Assembly (NCBI GenBank): GCA_947573015.1
Contig: CANPDS010000103.1
Location: forward strand, 1-8,322
Length of the DNA stretch: 8,322 bases
Source of the DNA: an uncultured Muribaculum sp.
Lineage (GTDB): Bacteria > Bacteroidota > Bacteroidia > Bacteroidales > Muribaculaceae
Reading direction: 5' to 3'
The notes beneath the pieces were generated by a model. The model did no database searches. It was not told the origin of the DNA and worked only from the letters and a program-made list of their open reading frames with translations. Position 1 is the first letter of the stretch; each line of letters begins with the position of its first letter. Positions 1 through 6,930 of this stretch are shown here, one piece after another. The position numbers and the translations under genes were made by a program.

Positions 1-905
1 ATCTGCGTCCGGAGACAGCACAAGGTATTTTCGTGAACTACCTCAATGTACAGAAAACCGGCCGCATGCGCATACCTTTCGGTATCGCACAGATCGGTAA
101 GGCATTCCGCAACGAGATCGTGGCACGTCAGTTCATATTCCGCATGCGCGAATTTGAGCAGATGGAGATGCAATTCTTCGTACGCCCCGGCCAGGAACTG
201 GAATGGTTCAAGAACTGGAAAGAAACCCGTCTGAAATGGCACAAGGCCCTCGGTCTCGGTGACAAGAAATACCGCTATCACGACCACGAGAAGCTGGCCC
301 ATTATGCCAACGCAGCTACCGACATCGAGTTTGAGATGCCTTTCGGCTTCAAGGAAGTAGAGGGCATTCACTCCCGCACCAACTTCGACCTCTCACAGCA
401 TGAGAAATTCTCCGGTAAGAAAATACAGTATTTCGATCCGGAACTCAACGAAAGCTATACCCCCTACGTGATCGAGACATCTATCGGTGTTGACCGCATG
501 TTCCTTTCAGTGCTCTGCTCAAGCTATGAGGAGCAGGAACTTGAAGGTGGCGACAAGCGAGTAGTTCTCCACCTTCCACCGGCACTTGCTCCCGTGAAGT
601 GTGCCGTCATGCCCCTTGTGCGCAAGGACGGACTTCCCGAAAAGGCCCGCGAAATAGTCAACGACCTTAAGTTTGACTTCCCCACTCACTACGAGGAAAA
701 AGACTCTATCGGCAAGCGCTATCGCCGTCAGGACGCCATCGGCACACCATTCTGCGTTACCGTTGACCACCAGACACTCGAAGATGGTACAGTAACCCTC
801 CGCGAACGCGACTCTATGGAGCAGAAGCGTGTGAAGGTCGAAGACCTCCATCGTCTCATCCATGACACAGTCAGCATCAACTCCCTGCTGCGTAAACTTG
901 GCTGA
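1..905 (+). CDS. glyS: Glycyl-tRNA synthetase, C-terminal part (5' end outside window)
   Basis: This cytoplasmic enzyme charges tRNA-Gly with glycine. The reading frame is open from the window edge; the first complete codon is at 3, and the GTG at 33 is internal, because the residues before it (LRPETAQGIF) already belong to the conserved class II core. About 300 residues are visible, against roughly 510 for the full family. The core continues with RNEIVARQFIFRMREFEQME. Class II motif 3 (TSIGVDR) lies near 477-497. From about 580 an anticodon-binding domain begins (APVKCAVMPLV, later TPFCVTVDHQTLEDGTVTLR) and runs to the TGA at 903-905. The sequence is the single-chain homodimeric type, not the two-subunit alpha/beta enzyme. 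The visible part is intact. It is followed after 44 bases by the LemA gene on the same strand. Confidence 0.96.
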   Translation, partial: LRPETAQGIFVNYLNVQKTGRMRIPFGIAQIGKAFRNEIVARQFIFRMREFEQMEMQFFVRPGQELEWFKNWKETRLKWHKALGLGDKKYRYHDHEKLAHYANAATDIEFEMPFGFKEVEGIHSRTNFDLSQHEKFSGKKIQYFDPELNESYTPYVIETSIGVDRMFLSVLCSSYEEQELEGGDKRVVLHLPPALAPVKCAVMPLVRKDGLPEKAREIVNDLKFDFPTHYEEKDSIGKRYRRQDAIGTPFCVTVDHQTLEDGTVTLRERDSMEQKRVKVEDLHRLIHDTVSINSLLRKLG

Positions 906-949
906 CGCAGCAGAGGGGTATTCCTCCCAGCCATAAATACCTATACATA

Positions 950-1537
950 ATGACACTCAGACAACGCATCATAAGCATAGCCACCGGAGCCGCTTGTATC
1001 ATGGGCCTGAGCTCGTGCAACTACAACTCTCTCGTAGAGCAACAGCAGACTGTAGATCAGCAGTGGGCAGAAGTAGAGAATCAATATCAGCGTCGTAGCG
1101 ACTTGATTCCAAACCTCGTGGCCACCGTAAAGGGATACGCCTCACATGAAGAGAAGACCTTTACAGAAGTGACACAGGCCAGAGCCAATGCCACAGCCAT
1201 CAACATCGATGCAAACGATCTCACCGAAGAGAATCTTGAGCGATTCACTCAAGCACAGAATAAACTCACAGGCGCTCTAAAATCGCTACTTGCTGTAAGC
1301 GAAGCATATCCCGACCTCAAGGCCAACGAGAACTTCCGCGACCTCCAGGTGCAGCTTGAAGGCACTGAAAACCGCATTACCGTGGCACGCGGACGCTACA
1401 CCGAAGCTGTGAAAGAGTACAATACCGCCATCAAGAAATTCCCCACGATGATCTATGCCGGATGGTTCGGATTTACTCCAAAACCACAGTTCAAGGCTAC
1501 CGAAGGTGCACAGACAGCTCCTACAGTTGAATTCTGA
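950..1537 (+). CDS. LemA family lipoprotein
   Basis: The 195-residue product begins with a short charged stretch, a hydrophobic segment and the lipobox LSSC (Cys23), so a lipid-anchored envelope protein is predicted. The mature part is almost entirely helical and carries the LemA signature YQRRSDLIPNLVATVKGY (about residues 46-63), followed by EEKTFTEVTQARANA and a late segment with NFRDLQVQLEGTENRITVAR. The end, FPTMIYAGWFGFTPKPQF, also fits the family. Length matches the family norm. The molecular role of LemA proteins is unsettled; in Bacteroidota they often sit beside TPM-domain genes, but none is visible here. The gene lies between glyS and an FKBP gene, with only 22 bases to the latter, so co-transcription is plausible. 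ATG at 950 is chosen because it places the signal peptide at the N terminus. No clear promoter was seen in the 44-base gap upstream. Confidence 0.93.
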   Translation: MTLRQRIISIATGAACIMGLSSCNYNSLVEQQQTVDQQWAEVENQYQRRSDLIPNLVATVKGYASHEEKTFTEVTQARANATAINIDANDLTEENLERFTQAQNKLTGALKSLLAVSEAYPDLKANENFRDLQVQLEGTENRITVARGRYTEAVKEYNTAIKKFPTMIYAGWFGFTPKPQFKATEGAQTAPTVEF

Positions 1538-1559
1538 GAGCTTTATCATTACAACGACA

Positions 1560-2114
1560 ATGAACAGACTACCCATATTACTTACAGGTATGGCCCTCGT
1601 CGCCTCAGCATTCACATCATGCGGAGGCGACGATTACTCGACCAGGGATACCTAACGCAAAAGGCGTGAGGCAAACAACGCATGGCTTGCCGAGCAGGCA
1701 GAACGCACGGTAGAAGGCTCTACCGAACTATACTTCACGCGTGTTGTTCCGGAATCGGATCAAGGAAGCTATGTGCTCATGCATTGGTTCAACGACCGTG
1801 CGGAGACATCCGGCAATCTGAAACCTTACCTGACATCAACCGTAAGCGTGAAATACATCGGACGCTTCTATAATGGCACGGCATTTGACTCCAGCTATCT
1901 GCAAACCGACTCTGTATTCATCACAAAAGTATCAGCAGTAGTGCCAGGATGGCAGATCGCACTTCAGAATATGCACGTAGGCGATTCCTGTGAAGTAGTG
2001 ATCCCATATCAGTCGGCCTACGGTGCAGACGGCTACAGTACAATGGCACCATACTCCAATTTGGTGTTTAACATGAAGCTTACCGACATACCGGCATTAG
2101 AGAAGCCATATTAA
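1560..2114 (+). pseudogene. FKBP-type peptidyl-prolyl isomerase lipoprotein, broken by an in-frame TAA
   Basis: FKBP proteins catalyse cis-trans isomerisation of proline peptide bonds; this one would fold proteins in the envelope. The ATG at 1560 opens a lipoprotein signal peptide with lipobox FTSC (Cys21). After 31 codons the frame meets TAA at 1653-1655 (D-T-stop-R-K-R). The same frame then stays open to the TAA at 2112-2114 and encodes a good FKBP domain: VSVKYIGRFYNGTAFDSSY, VVPGWQIALQNMHVGD, EVVIPYQSAYG and SNLVFNMKLTDI. No frameshift is needed, so one base change (for example a Tyr codon to TAA) explains the break. Full length would be 184 codons, normal for a one-domain FKBP lipoprotein. 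An internal in-frame ATG at 1773 could give a 113-residue fragment without a signal peptide. Alternatives are a sequencing or assembly error, or stop-codon readthrough. The two acidic residues just after the lipid cysteine (CGGDD) could favour surface export, but that is speculative. Confidence 0.85.
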
Positions 2115-2174
2115 AACTTTACTGACGGCGGGACATATCGCATCTCCCCATTACTCACCCATATCACCCCTCAC

Positions 2175-4019
2175 ATGGAAAACTATATAGTGTCGGCCCG
2201 CAAATACCGACCATCGACATTCGCAAGTGTCGTAGGTCAAAAAGCGCTCACGGCCACACTGCGCAATTCCATAAGCAAAAACCGGCTTGCCCATGCCTAC
2301 CTGTTTTGCGGATCGCGCGGCGTGGGCAAGACTTCTTGCGCCCGAATTTTTGCAAAGGCCATTAACTGTCGCCACCGTACCGCCGACGGTGAACCATGTA
2401 ATGAATGCGAATCATGCATAGAATTCAACAAAGGAGCATCGCTCAATATAGTCGAACTCGATGCCGCATCCAACAATGGTATCGATGATATGAAAAATAT
2501 CATTGATCAGGTACAGGTACCACCGGTCAATGCAAAATACAGAGTATTCATCATCGATGAGGTTCACATGCTGTCATCACAGGCATTCAATGCATTCCTG
2601 AAGACACTTGAAGAGCCCCCATCCTATGTGATATTCATTCTCGCTACTACTGAGAAGCACAAAGTGCTCCCCACTATATTGTCACGTTGCCAGATCTACG
2701 ACTTCAACAGAATCACCATTCAGGATATGGTGGACCATCTCAGCTATGTAGCATCGCAAGAGAATATTACAGTTGATCCGGCAGCTCTCAATGTCATAGC
2801 ACGCAAAGCCGACGGAGCCATGCGCGATGCCTTATCGATATTTGATCAGGTAGCTGCATCATCGATGGGCAACGTCACATACGAATCGGCCATCGACAAT
2901 CTGAATATACTCGATTACGAATATTACAACCGGCTTATCGACACATTCCTCACTGGAAACGTCGTGGAAGCTTTGCTCATCTACAAAGAGATCCGCGAAA
3001 AAGGCTTTGACTCGCTGTTCTTCATTAACGGACTGGCCCAACACATGCGCGACCTGATGGTTGCAAAAGATCCACGCACAATGCCACTGCTTGAAGCGAG
3101 CGACGATGCAAGAAATGCTCTGGCTCAGGTAGCGGCAAAATGTCAGCCGGCTTTTCTCTATTCGGCCATGTCGCTCTGCAACAAAGCTGATCTCGACTAC
3201 CGCACAGCCACCAATAAGCAATTCCTCATTGAGCTTACACTCATAAAACTGTGCCAATTACTCAGCCCCTCCCCGCTTGAAAGCGGCGCCGGAGAGGGGC
3301 AGCTACGTCCGATAGTCACATCGGGCCAAGCGCCGCAACCGACACAAGCAGCTTCAATAGCAGCCGACACACAAGCCTCATACATTCCTGCAAATCAAAA
3401 CACTCCTGTAACACAACAGGCATCAGCGCAACCGAAATCAACAGTAGCACCAACTGTTGCATCAACAACAGCTGCACCCACATCACCACAACAACCGAAA
3501 CAGCCACTCCAGACAAAAGCTCAAGCTCCCATCGGCCCACGCCCGAAAATACCAACAATAGGTGGGCTACCCGGATTCTCAATTACCAATCCGAAAGCCC
3601 ATCTGGCCAATGACACACATAGTAAGTCGGCTCAGACACCAGTAGCCGGGCCACGCACACGTGCGTTTTCCGATCAGGAGTTTGCCGAAGCGTGGCAGCA
3701 TTTCATCGACGCGCACCCAACCGAACAACTGCTCACGAATGCTATGCGCAATGCAGCACCACGCCGATGTGGCGAACATGCATTTGTAGCAACAGTAGAG
3801 AGTGAGGCGATACAAGGGAGTATAGTGTCGAACTTAGGCGAGCTGCTTAGCGAACTCCGCAATCAACTGGGCAATGACATGGTGCAGCTAACGATAGAAC
3901 TAAACAAGGGGCAGTCAACGGCCACATCGCTCACTGATGCAGAGTTTTATGCTGTGCTGCGCAAGAAGCACCCATACTTCAATACCATCATACAGGACTA
4001 CCACATAACCCTGATGTGA
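2175..4019 (+). CDS. dnaX: DNA polymerase III subunit tau/gamma
   Basis: DnaX is the ATPase motor of the clamp loader, which places the sliding clamp on DNA and links the polymerase cores to the helicase. The 614-residue protein shows Walker A GSRGVGKT (residues 46-53), a four-cysteine zinc module (Cys65, 75, 78, 81), Walker B IIDEVHM (126-132), sensor 1 ATTE (157-160) and the SRC arginine-finger motif (170-172). Domain III follows to about residue 362. A linker rich in Pro, Gln, Ala and Thr spans roughly 363-495. A folded C-terminal domain (about 497-614) presumably contacts partners. I see no A-rich slippery site like those used in E. coli or Thermus to make a short gamma form, so tau alone is likely. 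The linker starts with a segment encoded by a GC-rich palindrome (3265-3300). The stop codon lies 5 bases from that of the convergent fmt gene. Confidence 0.97.
   Translation: MENYIVSARKYRPSTFASVVGQKALTATLRNSISKNRLAHAYLFCGSRGVGKTSCARIFAKAINCRHRTADGEPCNECESCIEFNKGASLNIVELDAASNNGIDDMKNIIDQVQVPPVNAKYRVFIIDEVHMLSSQAFNAFLKTLEEPPSYVIFILATTEKHKVLPTILSRCQIYDFNRITIQDMVDHLSYVASQENITVDPAALNVIARKADGAMRDALSIFDQVAASSMGNVTYESAIDNLNILDYEYYNRLIDTFLTGNVVEALLIYKEIREKGFDSLFFINGLAQHMRDLMVAKDPRTMPLLEASDDARNALAQVAAKCQPAFLYSAMSLCNKADLDYRTATNKQFLIELTLIKLCQLLSPSPLESGAGEGQLRPIVTSGQAPQPTQAASIAADTQASYIPANQNTPVTQQASAQPKSTVAPTVASTTAAPTSPQQPKQPLQTKAQAPIGPRPKIPTIGGLPGFSITNPKAHLANDTHSKSAQTPVAGPRTRAFSDQEFAEAWQHFIDAHPTEQLLTNAMRNAAPRRCGEHAFVATVESEAIQGSIVSNLGELLSELRNQLGNDMVQLTIELNKGQSTATSLTDAEFYAVLRKKHPYFNTIIQDYHITLM
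3265..3300. repeat. GC-rich palindromic element inside the dnaX linker
   Basis: Outer arms GCCCCTC (3265-3271) and GAGGGGC (3294-3300) are perfect inverted repeats, and an inner hairpin CCGCT-TGAA-AGCGG occupies 3273-3286. The element is translated in frame as SPSPLESGAGEGQ (about residues 364-376), at the border between the conserved clamp-loader domains and the low-complexity linker. It is richer in G+C than the surrounding dnaX sequence and looks inserted. A similar C-rich/G-rich palindrome lies at 6931-6984, so both may belong to an interspersed repeat family. That is inferred from appearance, not from a genome search. Confidence 0.5.
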
Positions 4020-4024
4020 ACTCT

Positions 4025-4978
4025 CTATTTCACGGTTGCCACTTTATACCCACGCAGAAATTCATCAGCAGACATACGACGCTTACCAGCAGGCTGCAAT
4101 GCCAGAATCTCAATCCACTTATCAGCAGTTGCGGCATAAAGATGAGCACCGTCAATACGTAGTGAGCCTGATACCCTACCGCTACAAGATTCATCTGTAA
4201 GTCTTGTCTGGAATATCTTGGCATTTATGAGTTCGCCATCCTCACGCGGAAGCATAGTCCATGCAGCAGGATATGGCGATAGACCACGTACATGATTGTG
4301 AATTTCTTGCGCAGGACGTGACCAGTCGATCTCACAGGTCTCCTTGAAAATCTTAGGAGCAGGCGTCGGCTCTCCGGCCAAAGTATCCTGAGGCATAGCC
4401 GTAAGATTACCGGCAAGTATGCGGTCAACAGTATCGATTGTAAGATCAGCGCCAAGCATCATCAACCGGTCATGAACATCACCCACACACTCGTCATCAC
4501 CAATAGCTATGCTCTTCTGGTCAATGACATCACCGGTATCTATCTCGTGTTTAAGGAAGAACGTAGTAACGCCGGTAGTCTTATCACCATTCATTACAGC
4601 CCAGTTGATAGGAGCAGCCCCACGATATCGCGGCAACAGAGAAGCATGCAGATTAAATGTACCCAACCTTGGCATCGACCATACCACCTCCGGAAGCATA
4701 CGGAACGCAATCACGATAAACAGATCGGCATCAAGACCACGCAATTCATCTACAAATTCCTGAGCCTTAAGCTTTGGTGGCTGCATAAGGTGCAGGTTAT
4801 TCTCAAGAGCAAATTCCTTCACCGGCGATTGAAGCATCTTGTGACCACGTCCGGCAGGCTTATCGGGCATAGTGACTACTCCAACTACATTATAACCACC
4901 ATCAACAAGACGGCGCAGACTCTCCACAGCGAAGTCAGGTGTGCCGAGAAACACTATTCTTAGATCTTTCTTTTCCAT
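4025..4978 (-). CDS. fmt: Methionyl-tRNA formyltransferase
   Basis: Fmt transfers a formyl group from 10-formyltetrahydrofolate to Met-tRNA(fMet), preparing it for translation initiation. The 317-residue length is typical. The N-terminal Rossmann-like domain opens with RIVFLGTPDFAVESL (residues 7-21). The catalytic triad is in place: Asn109 and His111 in FNLHASLLPRYRGAAPINWA, and Asp147 in HEIDTGDV, matching E. coli Asn108, His110 and Asp146. The C-terminal OB-like tRNA-binding domain covers about residues 205-317 (EIDWSRPAQEIHNHVRGLSPYPAAW). ATG at 4978 gives the standard N terminus. It lies downstream of rpmA on the same strand, but a strong terminator hairpin (5007-5051) separates the two, and I found no clear promoter in the remaining 28 bases. 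The gene converges on dnaX. Confidence 0.97.
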   Translation of the reverse strand: MEKKDLRIVFLGTPDFAVESLRRLVDGGYNVVGVVTMPDKPAGRGHKMLQSPVKEFALENNLHLMQPPKLKAQEFVDELRGLDADLFIVIAFRMLPEVVWSMPRLGTFNLHASLLPRYRGAAPINWAVMNGDKTTGVTTFFLKHEIDTGDVIDQKSIAIGDDECVGDVHDRLMMLGADLTIDTVDRILAGNLTAMPQDTLAGEPTPAPKIFKETCEIDWSRPAQEIHNHVRGLSPYPAAWTMLPREDGELINAKIFQTRLTDESCSGRVSGSLRIDGAHLYAATADKWIEILALQPAGKRRMSADEFLRGYKVATVK

Positions 4979-5006
4979 AAATCAAATTCTACACAACTAA
5001 GGAATC

Positions 5007-5051
5007 AAAAAGGGCACATGCCACGTCGGAAATATGACGGGGAATGCGCCC
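5007..5051 (-). terminator. Intrinsic terminator after rpmA
   Basis: Read on the - strand, GGGCGCAT (5051-5044) pairs with ATGTGCCC (5019-5012) with a single G-U wobble. The stem continues inward through CGTC/GACG with two mismatches to a loop of about 8 bases. A run of five T follows directly (5011-5007). It lies 27 bases past the rpmA stop, as expected for the end of the rplU-rpmA operon. It also lies only 28 bases upstream of the fmt start codon, which is unusual if fmt has its own promoter. Confidence 0.8.
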
Positions 5052-5077
5052 AAATGTTTTTAATCGGCGGATAAAGC

Positions 5078-5341
5078 TCAGGCTTTAACAGCGGGATCGA
5101 TGTTGATGAAACGACGGCCGTTCTTGCCCTCGGTAAATACAACAACGCCATCAACGAGAGCATAGATGGTATGATCCTTACCCATGCCTACATTGAGACC
5201 GGGATGGTGAACAGTACCACGCTGACGCTTGATAATGTTGCCTGCTTTAGCGTGCTGACCGCCAAAAATCTTAACACCGAGTCGTTTGCTTTCTGACTCG
5301 CGGCCGTTCTTAGAACTACCTACACCTTTCTTATGTGCCAT
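5078..5341 (-). CDS. rpmA: 50S ribosomal protein bL27
   Basis: bL27 is a large-subunit protein whose N-terminal tail reaches toward the peptidyl transferase centre. The 87-residue product is full length and begins MAHKKGVGSSKNGRESESKR, then LGVKIFGGQ and AGNIIKRQRGT, followed by the conserved HPGLNVGMGKDHTIYALVDG. It starts directly with MAHKKG, so there is no cleavable N-terminal extension of the Firmicutes type. It lies 21 bases downstream of rplU on the same strand, the usual rplU-rpmA operon order, and is followed by an intrinsic terminator at 5007-5051. Confidence 0.98.
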   Translation of the reverse strand: MAHKKGVGSSKNGRESESKRLGVKIFGGQHAKAGNIIKRQRGTVHHPGLNVGMGKDHTIYALVDGVVVFTEGKNGRRFINIDPAVKA

Positions 5342-5362
5342 TTTCTTTTAAGATTTAGGGGG

Positions 5363-5677
5363 TTAAGCAATTTCTTTAATTACCACTTTGGTGAAGCACT
5401 GACGATGGCCGTTTTTACGACGATAGCCTTTGCGGCGCTTTTTCTTGAATACGATTACCTTATCGCCCTTAACGAGGGGAACGGCTACTTCGCATACAAC
5501 CTTTACTCCTTCTACGGTAGGAGCACCGACCTTAACATCACCGTCAGCGTCTACGAGAAGTACACGGTCAAACTCTACAGTCTCACCCTCTTTCTTGTCG
5601 CCGAGGTAGTGAACATACAGGAACTTACCGGCCTCAGCCTTGAACTGCTGTCCCTGGATTTCTACAATTGCGTACAT
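5363..5677 (-). CDS. rplU: 50S ribosomal protein bL21
   Basis: bL21 binds 23S rRNA in the large ribosomal subunit. The 104-residue product is full length: MYAIVEIQGQQFKAEAGKFL at the N terminus, a central GDVKVGAPTVEGVKVVCEV, and the basic C-terminal signature FKKKRRKGYRRKNGHRQ with FTKVVIKEI. It is the first gene of the rplU-rpmA operon. ATG at 5677 is chosen because the preceding sequence on this strand (TTAATTACTTAA) is the A/T-rich leader typical of Bacteroidota, without a Shine-Dalgarno sequence. A promoter is visible at 5764-5794, giving a leader of about 80 bases. Confidence 0.98.
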   Translation of the reverse strand: MYAIVEIQGQQFKAEAGKFLYVHYLGDKKEGETVEFDRVLLVDADGDVKVGAPTVEGVKVVCEVAVPLVKGDKVIVFKKKRRKGYRRKNGHRQCFTKVVIKEIA

Positions 5678-5757
5678 TTAAGTAATTAATGTATTGATGG
5701 TTAACTCCGTCAGGCGAGGCATCCCGTGCCTACTTCTTCAAGCCCGTGCGGAAAAAT
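5678..5757 (-). promoter_or_regulatory. rplU-rpmA 5' leader with a small hairpin
   Basis: If transcription starts about 7 bases after the -7 box, the leader is about 80 bases. It contains the hairpin AGGCA-CGGGA-TGCCT (5731-5717 on the - strand), plus further C/G-rich segments on both sides that could pair with it. Leaders of ribosomal protein operons often bind the encoded protein for feedback control, so a regulatory role is possible. I cannot match it to a known leader family. Confidence 0.3.
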
Positions 5758-5763
5758 TGCGCA

Positions 5764-5794
5764 CAAAGTTACGCATTTCCGCCTTACAATCAAA
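5764..5794 (-). promoter_or_regulatory. Bacteroidota-type promoter of rplU-rpmA
   Basis: On the - strand TTTG (5794-5791) is followed after 19 bases by TAACTTTG (5771-5764), matching the Bacteroidota primary sigma consensus TTTG-N19/20-TAnnTTTG at both boxes with correct spacing. It points at rplU, whose start codon is 86 bases further on. The decayed IS30 element ends about 50 bases upstream, so this promoter was not interrupted by it. Confidence 0.75.
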
Positions 5795-5843
5795 ACTTTT
5801 TTTGACAGATTTTTTCAATACGCGATCCGAATATTCACGAATG

Positions 5844-5869
5844 AGAGTCCAACAGCAAATGCAAAGTTA
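5844..5869. repeat. Left terminal inverted repeat of IS30 remnant 1
   Basis: This 26-base end overlaps the ancestral transposase stop codon (TAA on the - strand, 5869-5867). It matches the end of IS30 remnant 2 (8004-8029, inverted) at 20 of 26 positions without gaps. Read outward it contains TAACTTTG, which fits the -7 promoter consensus, but there is no TTTG at the right distance. Confidence 0.65.
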
Positions 5870-6831
5870 AGCGACATGCTGGAAAAATCACATAAGAGGA
5901 GAGTCAAAGTTTAGTTTTTCTCGAGGTCTGCGGTTAATTTTCTTCTGTATCTCCAAGATCCTTTTGTCAGAGAAGTCATCGAAGTTGGATTTCTTAGGGA
6001 TGTATTTTCTGATGAGCTTGTTGGCGTTTTCAATTGCTTCTTTCTGCCACGATGAGTATGAGTCTGCAAAATACACCACGACTTTTTCACGTCCTTTCAT
6101 TGACAGCAGCCGTGTTATCTCAAGATGGGACGCGAACTCGCAACCATTGTCCGTGGTTATTGTCTTCAACGATCTGCGGCAAGGGAACAGCAGCCTGGCG
6201 ACAGTCCTCGCCACAGGCATCGCTTTACGGCCATACGGCAGCTTTTCCATCAGTATGAAATTCGTGGAACGTTCAGTCAGCGTCAGGATTGCGTGACCGT
6301 AAGAGTCCACAATAGTATCCATTTCCCAATTGCCGATCCGGTTGCCATCGGCCTCCGGGGAACATTTGTGTATACTTGTGCGCTAGGCGATGTTGGTGGC
6401 TTTTGTGGGACGGAAAGATTTGCTTCTGCGCGTATATTTCAGCTCATAGGGCATTGCGAGGCCAGCTTTCCGGAGGTGTCCGCGTGAACGTGATTGTAAA
6501 TGGTCTGCTTGACGATATGGATTCCCTCATTGCGCAGAACTCCTGCAATCTGGGCCGGAGACCAGTCCTCGTCAATGATCATCTGCTCAATACGCCACCA
6601 GAGTTCCGGCGGTTTGCGATGGTTGCCTTGCATTCCATGCTTGCGCGCGTCCGCCTTGGTAGGGGCGTTGCACCATACATACTCGCCGTTGGAGTTGCAG
6701 TTGCGATGCAGCTCACGGCTAATTGTTGACGGATGGACTCCGGTCTCCCGGGCGATACGGCTTCTGCTCCATCCTCTTTTTCTGCCAAGGTAAATTTCGT
6801 ACCTTTGCTCCGAGGTTAAATGTTTTGTCAT
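5867..6831 (-). pseudogene. IS30-family transposase, frameshifted and nonsense-mutated
   Basis: IS30 transposases bind the element ends and cut and join DNA with a DDE RNase H-like domain. ATG at 6831 opens the typical start MTKHLTSEQRYEIYLGRKRG, followed by a helix-turn-helix (SRSRIARETGVHPSTISREL). Near 6447 one base is missing, so this frame ends at 6439. The next frame resumes ELKYTRRSKSFRPTKATNIA, meets TAG at 6385-6383 (homologues likely have Gln), then enters the catalytic domain: D at 6319-6317 (MDTIVD), D at 6151-6149 (TTDNG) and E at 6031-6029 (AIENANKLIRKYIPK). A TGA at 5890-5888 cuts off the last residues FFQHVA before the ancestral TAA at 5869-5867. Restoring the one lost base gives exactly 322 codons, a normal length. 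All catalytic residues remain, but the protein cannot be made. Confidence 0.88.
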
Positions 6832-6834
6832 GTA

Positions 6835-6889
6835 GCAATACAAAATTAGTTAATCTCAGGGAGACGACGGTCTCCTTTTTTTGTATTGC
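6835..6889. promoter_or_regulatory. Nested hairpins at the 5' end of the IS30 transposase
   Basis: Outer arms GCAATACAAAA (6835-6845) and TTTTGTATTGC (6879-6889) are perfect 11-base inverted repeats. Inside lies GGAGAC-GACG-GTCTCC (6860-6875), followed on the + strand by seven T (6876-6882), which forms an intrinsic-terminator-like structure in that direction. On the - strand the outer stem ends 3 bases before the transposase ATG, so a transcript reading in from outside would fold over the start site. A TAATTTTG box (- strand, 6848-6841) lies within this region and could be the native -7 box. The right inverted repeat of the element overlaps the outer arm. Confidence 0.6.
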
Positions 6890-6900
6890 AGTCTTACTCT
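6879..6900. repeat. Right terminal inverted repeat of IS30 remnant 1
   Basis: Read inward on the - strand it begins AGAGT and continues to CTGCAATACAAAA, resembling CTGCAAGTGCAAAA at the end of IS30 remnant 2 with one base deleted. This marks the transposase-start end of the element. Confidence 0.5.
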
Positions 6901-6930
6901 TTAAAAATCCATCGGCCTGTGTCCACTCTT

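Larger units (their letters stand above)
5844..6900 (-). mobile_element. Decayed IS30-family insertion sequence
   Basis: An element of about 1,057 bp contains one broken IS30 transposase on the - strand and terminal inverted repeats at 5844-5869 and 6879-6900. Both repeats begin AGAGT when read inward and share a core near TGCAA/GCAAA, with one gap needed for the best alignment. Both ends are present, so it is probably a complete but inactive insertion that decayed in place. I could not identify a convincing 2-3 base target duplication (flanks ATG and TTA), so the outer boundaries are uncertain by a few bases. It lies upstream of the rplU promoter in the same orientation. Confidence 0.8.

Noticed and set aside
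2175..4019. Programmed frameshift in dnaX to make a short gamma subunit
   Set aside because: I found no A-rich slippery heptamer or adjacent stem before the linker; the palindrome at 3265-3300 lacks a slippery site just upstream.
4016..4033. Short inverted repeat GTGAA/TTCAC across the dnaX and fmt stop codons
   Set aside because: Only 5 bp of A/T-rich stem with an 8-base loop and no T run; too weak to call a bidirectional terminator.
4472..4963. Long open frame (163 codons) on the + strand opposite fmt
   Set aside because: It is fully antisense to a well-supported fmt gene, has no recognisable domain and reads like a low-quality shadow translation.
4983..4991. TAGAATTTG on the - strand before fmt as a -7 box
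   Set aside because: The spacing inside the box is off by one, no TTTG lies at the right distance, and transcription would start at or inside the start codon.
5333..5689. 118-codon frame on the + strand opposite rplU
   Set aside because: It mirrors the complete bL21 gene; the hydrophobic appearance comes from the complement of Lys/Glu-rich codons.
6125..6487. 120-codon + strand frame within the IS30 remnant
   Set aside because: It is antisense to the IS30 catalytic domain and resembles no protein I know.
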